A stretch of DNA of 64,000 nucleotides, taken from the NCBI GenBank assembly GCA_024699855.1, contig JAMPIQ010000001.1, forward strand, positions 11,036,001 through 11,100,000, given 5' to 3'. The stretch's first letter is position 1; every line of letters begins with the position of its first letter. The notes under the pieces are model-generated. The model searched no databases and was not told where the DNA came from. It saw nothing but the letters and a program-made list of their open reading frames with translations. This document shows, in pieces, positions 1 to 11,399 of the stretch. This DNA is from Aphelenchoides besseyi. Lineage: Eukaryota > Nematoda > Chromadorea > Rhabditida > Aphelenchoididae. The position numbers and the translations under genes are program-made.

Positions 1-29
1 CAGTCAAAACTCTCAGACAAACTACTTAC

Positions 30-418
30 TCTCGCTCCTTCGATGATCGCTTCGAATCCCGATCCACACAAACGATTCGTCGTGACGGCCGGCGTCTCAA
101 TCGGAACTTCCACTCGCAGACCGACGGTACGCGCCAAATAAGCGGCATCTTTGGACGATTGAATCACGTTTCCTAAACCAAAACTCAACGATCGGAACCA
201 AAATCGAACTCACCGAAAATCACGTGGTCGATCTTCTCCGGTTTGATTTGCGCGGATCCGATTGCTGCACGAGCCGCATGTTCGGCCAAATCGGTGGCTG
301 TTTTTGACTTTAACGATCCGCCAAAGGTGCCGAATGCCGTTCGTTTGGCGCTAACAATGAAAAGATCTGAAAATACGATGAAGAAACTTCAACGAAACCA
401 CGAACCTTTAGCTCCCAT
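30..418 (-). CDS. 3-ketoacyl-CoA thiolase, N-terminal part (runs off the left edge)
   Basis: Thiolase catalysing the last step of beta-oxidation or acetoacetyl-CoA interconversion. Three exons are visible: 406-418 (start codon), 214-366 and 30-172, with a donor at 29 leading out of the window. The reading frame is continuous across both introns. The N-terminal thiolase fold motif VSAKRTAFGTFGGSL and the active-site cysteine motif NRLCGSGFEAI are present, followed by IIEGA. The spacing resembles the ACAA2 branch (acetyl-CoA acyltransferase 2). No long targeting peptide precedes the conserved core, as in ACAA2, where the N-terminus itself acts as a mitochondrial signal. The gene lies 367 bp downstream of panB on the same strand, so co-transcription is possible but not shown. 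The family is secure; the exact isozyme is inference. Confidence 0.9.
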
Positions 419-784
419 TCCCGTATGGCGTTCTAAAGCAACTGCTGAAAATGAAGGTCGTGAATTCAAAAATAACAACTCGAGAGTTCAACGCCAATAA
501 AACAAAATGGCAAAACACATTTCTCAACCGAAACAACTGAAGTCGAGAGTTTGTTCAAGTCGACGAAATTTCTTCGTCCATCGATTGCGATTTATCCGAC
601 TCAAAATCATCAACCTAATCATCATATTCACAAGCTACTCAATTCTTCCCGACTGCCAATTTCAACTGCACTGATCGACCTCATGAAAACCCAACGCTCG
701 GCGGCGAACTTCGTAGTTTGTAGCGGACGCGATCTTCGCTCCTCCTTCGAAGTCGGGTAAAACAGTTTATTTCGGAAAAAACAA

Positions 785-1777
785 TCAATGAAACGTGTAC
801 TCATGTGACGGAAAGTCGCCGTTTCGAACCTCGCAAACGAACTGATCAATCGCCGATCGAATCGAATCGCGACCGTTGAGAAAGTTTTTCACGAACTTCG
901 GACGCTTTCCGGGCGTTATTCCCAAAATGTCGTGAATCGGAAAAAACGAATTTAGAGCTTTTCGCTCTTAACTCACCACCAAGACCTGGCCATCGCAATG
1001 AACTCCAGCACCAATGCCGATGGTTGGAATTCGAATCGATTGAGTGATCTGTTGTGCCAGTGTCTAAAAAACCACTTAACGGTTTCCAATAAACTCAAAC
1101 CTCTGGAACACATTCCAAAACCAACAACGAAGCACCGGCTTCTTGAACCTTGAAAACTCGAGTTTACAAGATTTCAAAACGCAAACTCACAGCTAAGGCT
1201 GCTTGACGAATTTGTTCACTTGCATCGCTGCTTTTGCCCTGAACTTTGTAGCCACCTAATGCATGAACGGATTGAGGAGTTAGACCCAAATGTGCACAGA
1301 CGGGAATCGATCTTTCGACCAGAGCGCGAATTGTCGACAAAACCAACGGCGCTGAGCCTTCTAACTTGACCATTGCAGCATTTCCTTCCGACAAGAATCG
1401 AACAGAAGCATTGACTGCCGATTCAACACTCATCAAACTTCGGAATGGCAAATCAGCAATCAGCAACGTGGATTTGAGCGAACGAGAAACCGCCGAGCAA
1501 TGGTAAATGATATCATCGGCCGTAACTGGCAACGTACTCGAGCGACCTAAAGAATAATATCATTAGCTAACAAATTAAACTCTTCACCTTGAATGACCAT
1601 TCCCAATGAGTCACCAACAAGAACCAAGTCGACTCCTGCTTCTTCCATATGATAAGCAAAAGACGAATCGTAAGCGGTTAACATAGTGATCTTTTCCTTT
1701 CGATTTTTCATTTCCAGAAGCCGTGGAACGGTGACCGGTTTTCTCGGCTGCTCACCCTTCTTTCCATCAACATACAT
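785..1777 (-). CDS. panB: 3-methyl-2-oxobutanoate hydroxymethyltransferase (ketopantoate hydroxymethyltransferase)
   Basis: PanB transfers a hydroxymethyl group from 5,10-methylene-tetrahydrofolate to 2-oxoisovalerate, the first committed step of pantothenate (vitamin B5) synthesis. Five exons: 1588-1777, 1191-1546, 1101-1148, 977-1063 and about 785-931. The product is close to the usual 260-280 residues. Visible family motifs in order: LTAYDSSFA and VGDSLGM (metal-binding aspartates), [37 protein letters not shown] (catalytic glutamate), IGIGAG, CDGQVLV, then KRPKFVKNF and the typical EYTFH end. The first three introns are ordinary short GT-AG introns. The last junction (976 to about 932) lacks an AG acceptor: the coding sense resumes at GACATTTTGGG straight after ATTCAC. 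Animals normally lack PanB and obtain pantothenate from diet, so this is a strong horizontal-transfer candidate that has acquired introns. It sits head to tail with the thiolase. Confidence 0.93.
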
Positions 1778-2564
1778 TTTGGTAAATGACTGCTTTTTTG
1801 CTGTCCATCTTCTTTCATTTATACGCCCAAACGAGTAAACATGTTGTCTTTATCTTCGCACCTACGATGATAAGATTCAATTTTTGAGGTCATTAGGGAA
1901 CGTGCAATTGACGAAATCGCACAAAACTTCTTGTCTCCACCTCCTTTTTTGCCTACACATTGCAATAGACGTTCTTTGTTGCCATTCGAGTAGATTGCGG
2001 AAACCCAAACGATTGTTTTGGGAACTGAAATTCATATGATCAGCGTTCCAATATCGAAATGCTGATAAGAATTCGTGTACAAACCACTCTCTTCTACAAC
2101 TGAGATGAGAAGGAGTGACTTCGGGATGTTGGAAGTGAAATTGATGACTGCGGGATTGCTGCATAGTCCTGATGAGCAGAAGTAACACACATCATTTTAG
2201 TCAAAAAAACGACACTTTTCTTCAAACTGTTTCGATAACATGAATCAAGATTGAATGATAACTGTCGTTTTTCCTTGTTGAGCTACTTGAATAGTCGAAG
2301 AAATTTCTATGATCACCGTGACCATCAGGCAACTCAACGAGTTCTTTGTCATTTGCTAATTAGCTGTAAATTTCTGTATTTATTTGTGGGACCAACAACA
2401 AATTCGCAGAATCAACCTTGAAAATCGGTGATGTACATACGATACAGAGTATCAGCAAACCTGACAATAAAGTCAAATTGGAGTTTGATTTGTCAAGTTC
2501 TCGCGTTTGTCTTTTGGTTAAACTAATTAGTCTCGAGCGTATTGTTCTGCGCTATCATTTTTAG
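1778..2564. other. Intergenic, upstream of panB; no confident gene
   Basis: A minus-strand open frame at 1877-2188 (about 100 codons) lies upstream of panB but shows no recognised domain, no convincing splice signals and no similarity I know. I treat this stretch as the panB 5' region. Confidence 0.5.
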
Positions 2565-3548
2565 CGCGTACATCCTGGGCAACTTGCAATTCGGCTCAAA
2601 GCTCTTCAACAATTCTGCAATGCGGTCAGGGGTAAACGTTGATTACAAGTCCAAAGTTTTGGTTTAGGAAACCGCCGAATAGAGGAAATCGAGTTGAGAG
2701 ATTTCGATCGATCGACTGCAGAAGAAATGCTGTTGGATCGATTGCCGGATCGAATCGTCAAAATATCCTGCCCATATCAGAGAACCACTTTACTTTTTGG
2801 TCGTCGATGTTTGATCGACACTATGGATGTATACAACCTCGACTAGGAGATAGCATCTGTGAGTTTTTTCTTTGAATCTTTTGTCATTATATTTAGATTT
2901 CAATCGCTTGTTTCAAGTTAATGCACGCAAGATATCGTTGACTTCGTACACGTCCAGCAACCTCGATGCTCCGTGCGTTCAAAAGCAACATTTCGATAAT
3001 CAGAGCTTCTAGATTCAAACGAAAGGAATCGATCGAAGTAATCGAAATCGACATTTCGTATCTTTTTCATTTGGTTCCACTACTTTGGAAGTCCAAATTG
3101 CGACAACATCATTCGGCTGTTTTCCGCAACTTACGTACGATCTATGACACACCGAAGACCCGACTAGAAGCGCAGTTGGAAGCCTAAAACATACAAGTAA
3201 ACTTCCATTCGCGTTTATTGATTTGGTTTGAAGTTTAGCATGAAAATTTAGAACAAGCTTATCAAAAAGGTTTGTCTAAACTTCGAGATATCATCGATTA
3301 GGCTGAAAATGTTGGACTCTCGACCACTGATGTTTTTCTTATCTTCCAAGATACAGACGCTGAAATAACAGAACTCGAGTTTCTACGTTTAATTTCCGGG
3401 TACAATCAATGGGACGATGTTTCCGAGCTGTTCAGCTTTTTCACTTCCCAAGGGCAAGAACTTCAGAATACGAAAGTCGATGATAAATGTAGTTCCCGAC
3501 GAGCTACAAAAACGTCGAAATTGTTACACAAACGATCTTTTTCTGAGT
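2565..3548 (+). pseudogene. Unassigned exon-like segments with in-frame stops
   Basis: Several segments look like exons on the plus strand. One follows TTTTTAG at about 2564, runs to a GTAAACG donor at 2638 and continues after GGTTTAG (about 2674) in frame as an acidic, leucine-rich peptide (EEIELRDFDRSTAEEM...) that stops at TAG near 2843. Another follows TTTAG at about 2898. A third, 3239-3548, reads as a long acidic peptide (TDVFLIFQDTDAEITELEFL) but contains a TAG at about 3298. The frames do not join into one product. I do not recognise the protein. A decayed gene is the simplest reading; a real gene with unusual splicing is possible. Confidence 0.3.
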
Positions 3549-4155
3549 GACATTAAATATGTGAATCGTTCAGGCAGTCGATCGATTCAATAAGAATTGA
3601 ACTTAAGGACTATTGACTCGTGATCTTATTAGATTGAGAAAATCATCGTGTAAGGTTTAGCAAATTTTTTGTCTACTTCCTCACAAATAAAATCCACTAT
3701 TTGCTTAGTTAATCTCGGTTTATTAGAAAACGAATGATACAACTTGAATTCAACTTAGTGTAGTAGGAGTGGTAGAGAAGAAGAAAATTGGGCTGTCCTC
3801 CTGCTGGTTGAGAGACGAATTTTTAAGAGTGAGCTCAATCGACGAAGTTGGATTGACCATCATGATTAGAGTGGGCAGGATCTAAAGATTGAATACGAAA
3901 GATAGGTAAAGTTCCTAACGAGACGTTACAATCGTAAAGAGCTCGTGGGCAAAAGATGTTCAAACTCCATCAATTCAATAAGAGCCAAAGTATTTATCTC
4001 GTCATTTTCACTTACTTGCAATTGCTAATCTGTCCTACGGTCATATTTATGATTTCGTGCCTTTGGGTTCTTTTTTAGTCTTACAATGTAGAGCATCATT
4101 GGATCGCAAAGAACATTTATTTACAACAAAATTCTTTGGTAAAGCTTTTAAAAGA

Positions 4156-5325
4156 TCAATTGTACGGCATATCATGACCATGCGAGGCTGTGAACTGTGG
4201 TGGAAAATTCGACCATTGGTTTTCAATTGGAGTGTTGTGTTGTTGACCGTAGTACTGACCGTACGGTTGTGGTTGATAAAATGCATGAAAGTCAGCGGGA
4301 TAACCGGCAGGTTCTTCCTAAAGAATCAGAATTAAAATGCAAACTCAATCAGTAAACTAACCCATTGGTTCATTTGGTTTGGTGGCGAGTTTTCGTAGGC
4401 CCGTGGGGCGTGAGTCATCAGTGGATATTCGTTGCAATAGACTCCCGACTCGGGGCTTTGCGAATTGCCAGAATGTGGTGGTGAGACTTGAAAGCGTTGG
4501 CTCAACTCGGACGATGAGGTTGAAGATGCGGAGAGTGGAATTTGTCCGTTGTGTTGTGGAAAATCGAAAGACTGATGATTCGATTGCGAGATCTCAAGCT
4601 GCAATGCCTCTGGCGGCGATTTGCGTCGTTTGGCCGGCCAATCCTCAACCATCTGCTCGTTCTCGAGTCTAGCTGATGGGAAGAACGGTGGTGGGCGAGC
4701 GAATTGATCGTGAAAGACGGGAGGTTGTTGCCAATTCGGTTCGTTTAGTCCGAACTGATCAGTTTTGTTTCTGAACGCGGAAATTGCTAATGGAGATCTC
4801 AATGCAAACTCACTTTTTGTTCGCTTTTTCTTGTGCTTGTTGTTGTGCTAACGAAGGAACCAAGCCATCGGACATCTTTTTCGGCTTCTTTCTCGGTCGG
4901 TACTTATATCCGGGATACTCTTGTTGATGCAGTAGTCGTAGTCGTTCGGCTTCTTCCACAAACGGACGTTTCTGCTCGTCCGTCAGTTGTCTCCACTGAG
5001 CACCCAATCTCTTGCTGATCTCAGCATTGTGCATGTCCGGTTGGTTCTCGCAGATTTTGCGACGTTCCTGCTGCGACCAAACCATGAAAGCGTTCATTGG
5101 TCGTTTGATGTGTGTGGGCGACTTCTTGCAATTCGTGGCATCCGTGTAGGGTGTTGCCGAAGATCGCTAAAATGAAAGTTTAGTGGCGATCGAGTCGTTG
5201 AATCTTACCGCTTTGATCGGTCCTTGTGGTTGAAGCTGTGGTGGAGGTGGAAAGTCATCCGGGAACTCGGGTTGCCAAAGTTGATTGGAATCGAAATTGA
5301 AGTTCATTTCGCCGTTGAAGTTCAT
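4156..5325 (-). CDS. SoxC-type HMG-box transcription factor (sem-2/SOX4/SOX11-like)
   Basis: A sequence-specific nuclear transcription factor. Four exons: 5209-5325, 4814-5166, 4362-4770 and 4156-4317, all with ordinary GT-AG junctions, ending in TGA. The HMG box starts with [14 protein letters not shown], then [13 protein letters not shown] and [14 protein letters not shown], which is the group C/D signature rather than group B or E. The region after the box is rich in Pro, Gln and Ser, with a basic cluster [10 protein letters not shown], and ends in a Gln/Tyr-rich tail ([11 protein letters not shown]), typical of Sox activation regions. The start is the first ATG after an acceptor-like CATTGCAG at about 5341, suggesting trans-splicing. 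C. elegans has one SoxC gene, sem-2; orthology is inference. The long empty region upstream (5.4-8.9 kb) could hold its regulatory DNA. Confidence 0.93.
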
Positions 5326-8300
5326 CGTGAAGTTTGAGCCCAAAAGCTGCAATGAATGAAAATCTTTTTAGTTTTCAACTCCTTTTCACCGCCCAAATCT
5401 CCACGGATTAGCCGAAAGTAAGGCGTGGCCAATAAGCGAAACGTTCTTTACGTAAAGAACGCGATTAGCGGTTTTAAGAGATTAATCCGGTTAAGCAGAT
5501 TTATCAAATGAGCTAATTTGTGACGAACATCAAAACTCTTGAAGATTAGTTGCAAACGCTGTTGGCGAGCAAGTTGCACGTGAACTCAAGTTCAAATCGG
5601 AAGTTTGAGCGCCTCGAAGCCGAGTTTGCTGCTGCGAGCTGGCCGCCTTATCAGCAGTATAGAAGGTGATCTTATGGGATTAACGTTTGGAGAATTTCCA
5701 CCGTTAATCCTCAGGAGAAGATCGTCAGCCAATGATGACGATCATTTGGACTGACGTTCGCGGATTTGCAACATTTTGCAATTAAAACGAACGTCAATTC
5801 GTGCGATCTTTGAGAACGAAAGTTTGCAGCTCGGAATAACGAAGGATGGAAAGTGAAAGCCTCGACAGCAACGCAATAGTCGAACACAAAGAACACCAAA
5901 ATGATGACATTGTTGAAGATCATTGGAAACATTAAGAATCAGAAGTGAACGATAACCTAATCGAAGCACATGACTTCAATTTTATCAACTGTGCACTTGA
6001 TCGTCAGCGGTTGGGCGCGAAAGAAATGTTGAGGCAGCTGGAGTTGAAGAGAAGCGGTCACTAGCATCGCTTAGAAGTTCAAGTTGCGTGATTCAGTTAA
6101 ATCGTAAGTTTTTTAGGCGGTTGAAGCATCGAGAAGCGTCTTTTGCTTTGACGTTCCAATCGAATGTTAAAAAACGCGGTCTTTTTGGGTTGGGAGTAGT
6201 CGTCAATTGTTGCAGAAAACTGATAAGCAAACATCACAATTTGTAGCCCTTCAGGTGAATTCTCTTTTTGAACAAGCATCTTAGACCCAAGGTTCAGTTT
6301 TAAGCGCGTATGCACAAAGTTCCAACAAGAAACATCGTGACTACAATTCCGGACCAGAAAAATTGAACAGTACGATTGTGGTCGAGAATCGTCATTCTCG
6401 TGGTCCGAAGCTGCCAGAAAGTTTCGAACGTCAAAAGCCGAGTTGATAGCCGTGGATTAGCGGATTGATTAGACTCAATTATCCGCTCATGATTAACACG
6501 AACGTAAAACGCAATGACGACAAAAACAGTCAAGATAATCCCGAGGAACGTCAATGGCCGCGACTTTTTGGCATCAGCAGCAAAATCTCAACGTCAACAT
6601 TCCGTTCCACTTCTTGAGGCCGATGACCTACGATCTCGAAAGGCGCGCAGGTGAAATTTTTCGACGTGAGACGTCGCCAAAGAAGAAAACGGGATTCCAT
6701 TTCGGTCACGCTTCTGCGCGAATGAAGAAGATGCGCACGATTATTTTTGTTTTTCGATTAACCGAAAATCGTTTCGAATTTTGACTTGTAGGCTTCGAGG
6801 ACCACGAGTCTTCCGGTCAATTAAGCGTTTCCGTTGCAAATTATTTAACCAGTTGAACTGCTGAGCACACGCGAAGCGTGCGGGGGAAGAAGATGCGCCG
6901 CACTACGGTAAGCGCAGTGATTGAGTTAAGACGCGATGTGAAAATCGAATTGGCGATGCTCGAAATTAACTCGATTAATTCGCTTTGTCCCATCTTTTAC
7001 GACCATCTACGGCTAATAAACAAACTTTCAAAGATCATAAAAAACAAAGGGGCTTTCTTTTTTGAAATTCGATCTGCACAATAGGGTTAGGGAGAGGTTG
7101 GGCGCGTGGCAGATGTACGACCCGAAGAAAAAACGCGGAAACACCGGAGGTGAACTTGAAGACGCAACTTCTGAAAGTTGCGCGATCACCTGCGGATTCC
7201 ATTTCCAAGGCCTTTCTCGTCCTGTTAATCCACTTTTTTCGTACTCAAAATGCGCTAAATTTCTGGGGACGCTTCTCTCTCTCGATCCACGCACGTTTTC
7301 TGCGCGGTTCCGCTTCATCTGAAGACGCAAAAACATCATTCGCGCAGACGATAGAGAAGGGTGGAGTTGCGCAATCGCGGTTGGAAGTCGTGAAGATCGA
7401 CGGATTGATCAACTGGAAACAAAATCAGCACTTGCAATTCTCTCAACCCAATTTGCCCCCAAGATATGAGGTGATCAGTTGGGGACCAGCGGTCAACAGA
7501 TGGACGGAATGCCAGTCGAGGTTGTGAACGGTTGCGCGGAATTTCAATGTGAGTAATTTGTCTTCACTGCGGGATTGTCCATTCAAAAAAAACGCCGCCA
7601 AGAAGATAAACGAGGTCAGGAAAAGAGAATGCAAAGTTAATTGGACTAACCGCGGCTTATCGTCGTCCACGCGAATTAAACCGCGCGATCAGGTGGAAAC
7701 AAATCCCGGGTGGCCAAAAAAGTTGTCTTTGCGTCACGCACGGCTGCAAAACCCCAACTTCTCCTTTGGGATTCACCTGTCCATTCAACGTGCGTGTGCG
7801 CGGAACAACGAGCAATAAACGTTTTTGTTGTGGACGTTGGCGATAAAAGCGGACGCAAACAAAAAAAGTAAAAACGCAAAAACACGAAACAAATCGACGG
7901 GATCCGCCAAAATGGGAAGCGATAAGCGTTCCTTCCTCCACCGGGACTCACGCACAAAGAAACTGATAAGCGTAATTAAAATTGCGTGGTTAAAATTAGA
8001 CTTTCGATTCCCGAATTGACCAAGACGAACAAAAGAAATCAGCTGTTGGGGCCCCAAAAACGGTTCGAGTGTTTGATCACCGCAAAACGCAAACAAGCAG
8101 ACAAAAGCGGATGCGAATGATAACAACCGGTGTGGATTGTGATTTGCTGTTTTAGCTCCGCCTTCGAAAGGGAAAACGGATTTCTAGAAGCCGAACCACG
8201 GGTAACAGCAAACAAGATTGCGCGATGGTTAATGGACGAGTACAAAGAAGCTCATATGCCCAACTAACACTTTAGGCACGAAAGAATACAAAGAGATTAC

Positions 8301-8951
8301 GTAACAGTAAGTGTTGCTGATTGGATTGGAACGCGAAGTTGCCAATCGATTACGACAATCGCCGTTTGTGCGCACCGTCTGCCTTCTCGGATGAACAGCC
8401 AAATAGGTGGCCGCGACGATAAGGATCGTATGAACAGCACGAAGAGTTGCCAATCCGTCGACGAAACGATGCAGCCGTTCGGAAGCGTCGTCGAGCGGCT
8501 GATAAGCGCCGCTTCCGAGCTTCAGGAACTAAAGTTCTCACTTTCGTCCGGACGGTCAACGCGAAATTAAATTTTAATCGATAAGTGACCGTCTGTGTCA
8601 TGGAAACCGAAAGTTTTGGACGGTTTGTAGTATCGCAGCTGAATTCGGACAAAGGAATTTAAAGCAGAAATTGAAGTCCACCTGTCAAAACAGCATCCGT
8701 GATTAATCGAGGGTCGAAAACACATTGTCCGGAATTATTAATCACGTCAAGAGATCCCGGGTGGTCCGCCAGAAAACGGACCACCGTATGCGCGGTGTCA
8801 TGCGTTTCGAGCGCGCTCGTTTCACGCCAATCGACCGGAAACACGAATGCGCGTCCTTCGTTTTTATTTGTATCGTTTGTTGCGCACGTCGAATTGCATC
8901 GTTTTTTTTATTCACCCGCAAAATTACAACACTAGGAATGGCACAAGGAAC
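5326..8951. other. 3.6-kb stretch without a confident gene, probably upstream regulatory DNA of the Sox gene
   Basis: Only scattered short open frames occur on both strands. The best is minus-strand 6300-6590, which would encode two hydrophobic stretches (FLGIILTVFVVIAFYV and FFWSGIVVTMFLVG) but has no upstream ATG in frame; it could be a small two-TM protein missing its first exon. Another, 8659-8844 minus, has no known motif. The stretch 6600-8650 is rich in CGCGAA/AACGCG-like words and lacks recognisable splice-signal series. I see no repeats or transposon features. Confidence 0.5.
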
Positions 8952-9813
8952 TCATTTGGATCGGAAAATGCGGTCGGCCAATTGGGGAGCGAATCTCAGT
9001 TTCTCCAACGTCAACTTGAAAAGGTACTCGAAGATTTCGGCCCTGAAATCCGTCTGAGGTCAAACTTCCAGCTGCTCACTCACATGATTTTCGTTTCCTC
9101 CCACGAGCTGCCGAAGTAAAACGCCCCGTGATTGCGCACCAAAATGGCCGAACAGTTCGGATTCTCCAGCATTACCCGTTCGATTCGCTCTTTGAACTGC
9201 AAGTCGCAATCAAATTGATAGGAAAGACGACAAAACGAACCTCCGGGCAGCTTTCGCTCGGCGCGTTTTCGATGACCGGAATTACACAGGTTTGCGTGTT
9301 GGTCAACTGGCAACCGGTGGACCTGTCGGCAATGCCCTTCAGCATCTCTTCGTTACTCAGACGAACGTGATCATATGATTGCGACAGGAAAGAAGCCATC
9401 AAGTTGGCATCGATGCTGTGCGTGTGAATCACCGCATTCAGCGGTCGATTCGGATTCTGTTTCTCTGAAAATCCGCAGTCAAAAACAAATATGTGTGAAA
9501 GGGTTCTTACCGTGAGTTTTAAAGATCGTCCAAAACAAGTTCACACACGACGAGACGACATTCGGCTTGGCCGGAGCCACGATCAGTTGGTTCTGTGGAT
9601 CGAACATACCAATATCTTCGCTAAAACAACAATTCAATGTCAAACTTTTAAACTTGTAACTCACGACTTGATGCGATCCTTTTGAACGCCCGATGGAGTG
9701 ACGAACGTGAATCCTTCGGCGTTTCGAATGCACATCGCCCCGCCGGAACCGTAGACCCAACCCAAAGTGTAGAATTGACGCATCAGCTCGGAAATCAACT
9801 GCGCATTGTCCTC
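8952..9813 (-). CDS. Methylthioribulose-1-phosphate dehydratase (MtnB / APIP family)
   Basis: MtnB dehydrates 5-methylthioribulose-1-phosphate in the methionine salvage pathway; it is a zinc enzyme of the class II aldolase fold. Exons: 9665-9813, 9511-9620, 9241-9464, 9084-9196 and 8952-9042, with consistent phases and TGA at 8952-8954. Motifs: FYTLGWVYGSGG (family GWVTGTGGG), TPSGVQKDRIK, VIHTHSIDANL (zinc-binding His-x-His), FKERIERV and ILVRNHGAFYFGSSW (third zinc histidine and the conserved HG..W.W-like end). The upstream boundary is unusual. The first clearly MtnB exon begins after TTTTTTCAG at 9814 without an ATG at the expected place, and only 32 nt separate it from an open BED-finger exon in the same frame. 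It is either an internal exon of a BED-MtnB fusion or the 5' exon of an SL-trans-spliced downstream cistron starting at an internal ATG. Confidence 0.9.
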
Positions 9814-9845
9814 CTGAAAAAACGCGTCGATTAGTTCGCTTTAAC

Positions 9846-10684
9846 GGCCAGTCCTCCCACCAACTGCTGAGAGCCGCCAGCCGCGGAATTTGCCAACAGA
9901 AACGCAAAATCCACAACCGCATTATCCTCCTCTTCAGGCGGGAACTCGGTGCTGTTGGACATGCGCAGAAGCGGGAAAGAATTTTCGTTTTCGAGCGGCG
10001 CAAAATCGAAAATCGGCTCCTCACGTTTCTGACCGTTTTGCTTCAACGGCATCTCTTGCGGTTCCTCCTGCATTATCTTCTCGTACTGGTCCAAGTGCTT
10101 GCGCATGAAATGTTTGCGTATATTCGACGCATGCGTGGACGAGAGACGATCCGTACACAACGTGCAACGCTTATTCACAACATAGTTCCAAAAACTCGAA
10201 CGACGCACCATCACTAAACGCAGAGAATAAAAATCGAAACGTCAAAACCAAACGGCAGCGACACAAAACCCCCGTCTCTCCACTTTCGTGTGTTTCGGAT
10301 ACGCCAACCGCACGCTCTCGTTTCCAAGAGAAACGCGAAAATTTTTGGAAACGTTGAGTCCAAAAAAGACCGCCGGCAAGAGCACAGAATTCGTTCTATC
10401 CGCCGCTCGTCCGACGTCGCTGAGCGGAAACGTGAGCAAAAACGGTAAAAAGAAATCGAATACGCGAAAGCGGCGGGGATCCAAAAGAGAGACGCGAAAA
10501 GACGTTGCCGTCGTTGGCGCACGGATTCCGCCTCCGAGAGACTCACTTGTTTCGTTGGCGACTGGAAACTGCAAGTGGAATCGATCGGCCCATCCGAGTC
10601 CTCTTCGTCGTCCATCTCGTGCGTCAGTCCATTGAAGCTTCTCGTCTTGACCATCAACTCACGATAAACTGACGGATGAAGCAT
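9846..10684 (-). CDS. BED-type zinc finger exon(s), possibly the N-terminal part of the MtnB protein
   Basis: Exon 9846-10213 encodes one BED-like finger near its start: VRRSSFWNYV, then CTLC, then HASNIRKHFMRKH (C-x2-C...H-x4-H with the aromatic residues of the BED fold). An acidic, low-complexity linker follows. BED fingers bind DNA and are common in chromatin factors and domesticated transposases. A further exon-like segment, 10547-10684, starts at an ATG (MLHPSVYRELMVK...) and ends at a GTGAGT donor, but its phase does not fit the BED exon across the roughly 330-nt intron. Either a small exon is missing or translation starts at 10211. If the exon ends at 9846 with a GTTAAAG donor, a 32-nt intron joins it in frame to MtnB; read through, it stops at TAA 29 nt before the MtnB acceptor. 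Confidence 0.6.
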
Positions 10685-11399
10685 CTGAAGGTGTCGTTTT
10701 GCGTTGCAGGCCTCAAATCACGTATAACGGAAACTCGGAATGTAAACTTACGGTAATGTTCTTCGGCGAATACGAGCAGTGCGGACATTTCCCAGTGCTG
10801 AACTCTCGCTTGAATATGGATCGTGAATCTGCTGTTGTCTTCTGCTTATATCCGGACATCGAGAGATTAATCGATGATTCCGATCGATTCACAGCGACTC
10901 ACAGCAAACGAAGCGAAATGCGAAGAATCGATTTCTACTGAAGGTTCCAGATTTCTCGCTGTTAAATCAACTTTTCGCCGATCAACTGATAACAAAAAGA
11001 ATCGAAAATGCTGTCAATTTGATGGAACACTATGAAAGACACTTCGGACTTTGTAATTTAACTTCAAAGGTCGACGCTTGAAAACTCTCATCTCCAAGCG
11101 ACCACTGAGATTTTGAGCATTGAATTGAAAGTTCGATGCCGTTACTACTTGAAGACGATTGATTTCAATCGACATCATAAAACTAACAGAATTCCTAACC
11201 TAGAGAAACCTTTCCGGAACTTGTCAACTCAGTTCAGATGTTCATTTCGAGCTCTTCACTTGAATATCAAACGTGTTGTTCTGTCGGATTGGTCGGACAA
11301 CGCAGTCTCCGAAAAAAGAACGAATTGATTTTGTTTTCGAATTGCCGCCGAATCGTTTGTCTGCGACTGCCAGTGAGATCAGTTCGTTCAGTTGCAAGG
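10685..11399. other. Intergenic between divergent genes
   Basis: Separates the minus-strand BED/MtnB unit from the plus-strand two-TM gene. Short open frames only; probably a shared promoter region. No motif is recognisable by eye. Confidence 0.45.

Noticed and set aside
6300..6590. Small two-TM protein on the minus strand
   Set aside because: Hydrophobic pattern is suggestive, but there is no in-frame ATG and no partner exon; mentioned only in the region note.
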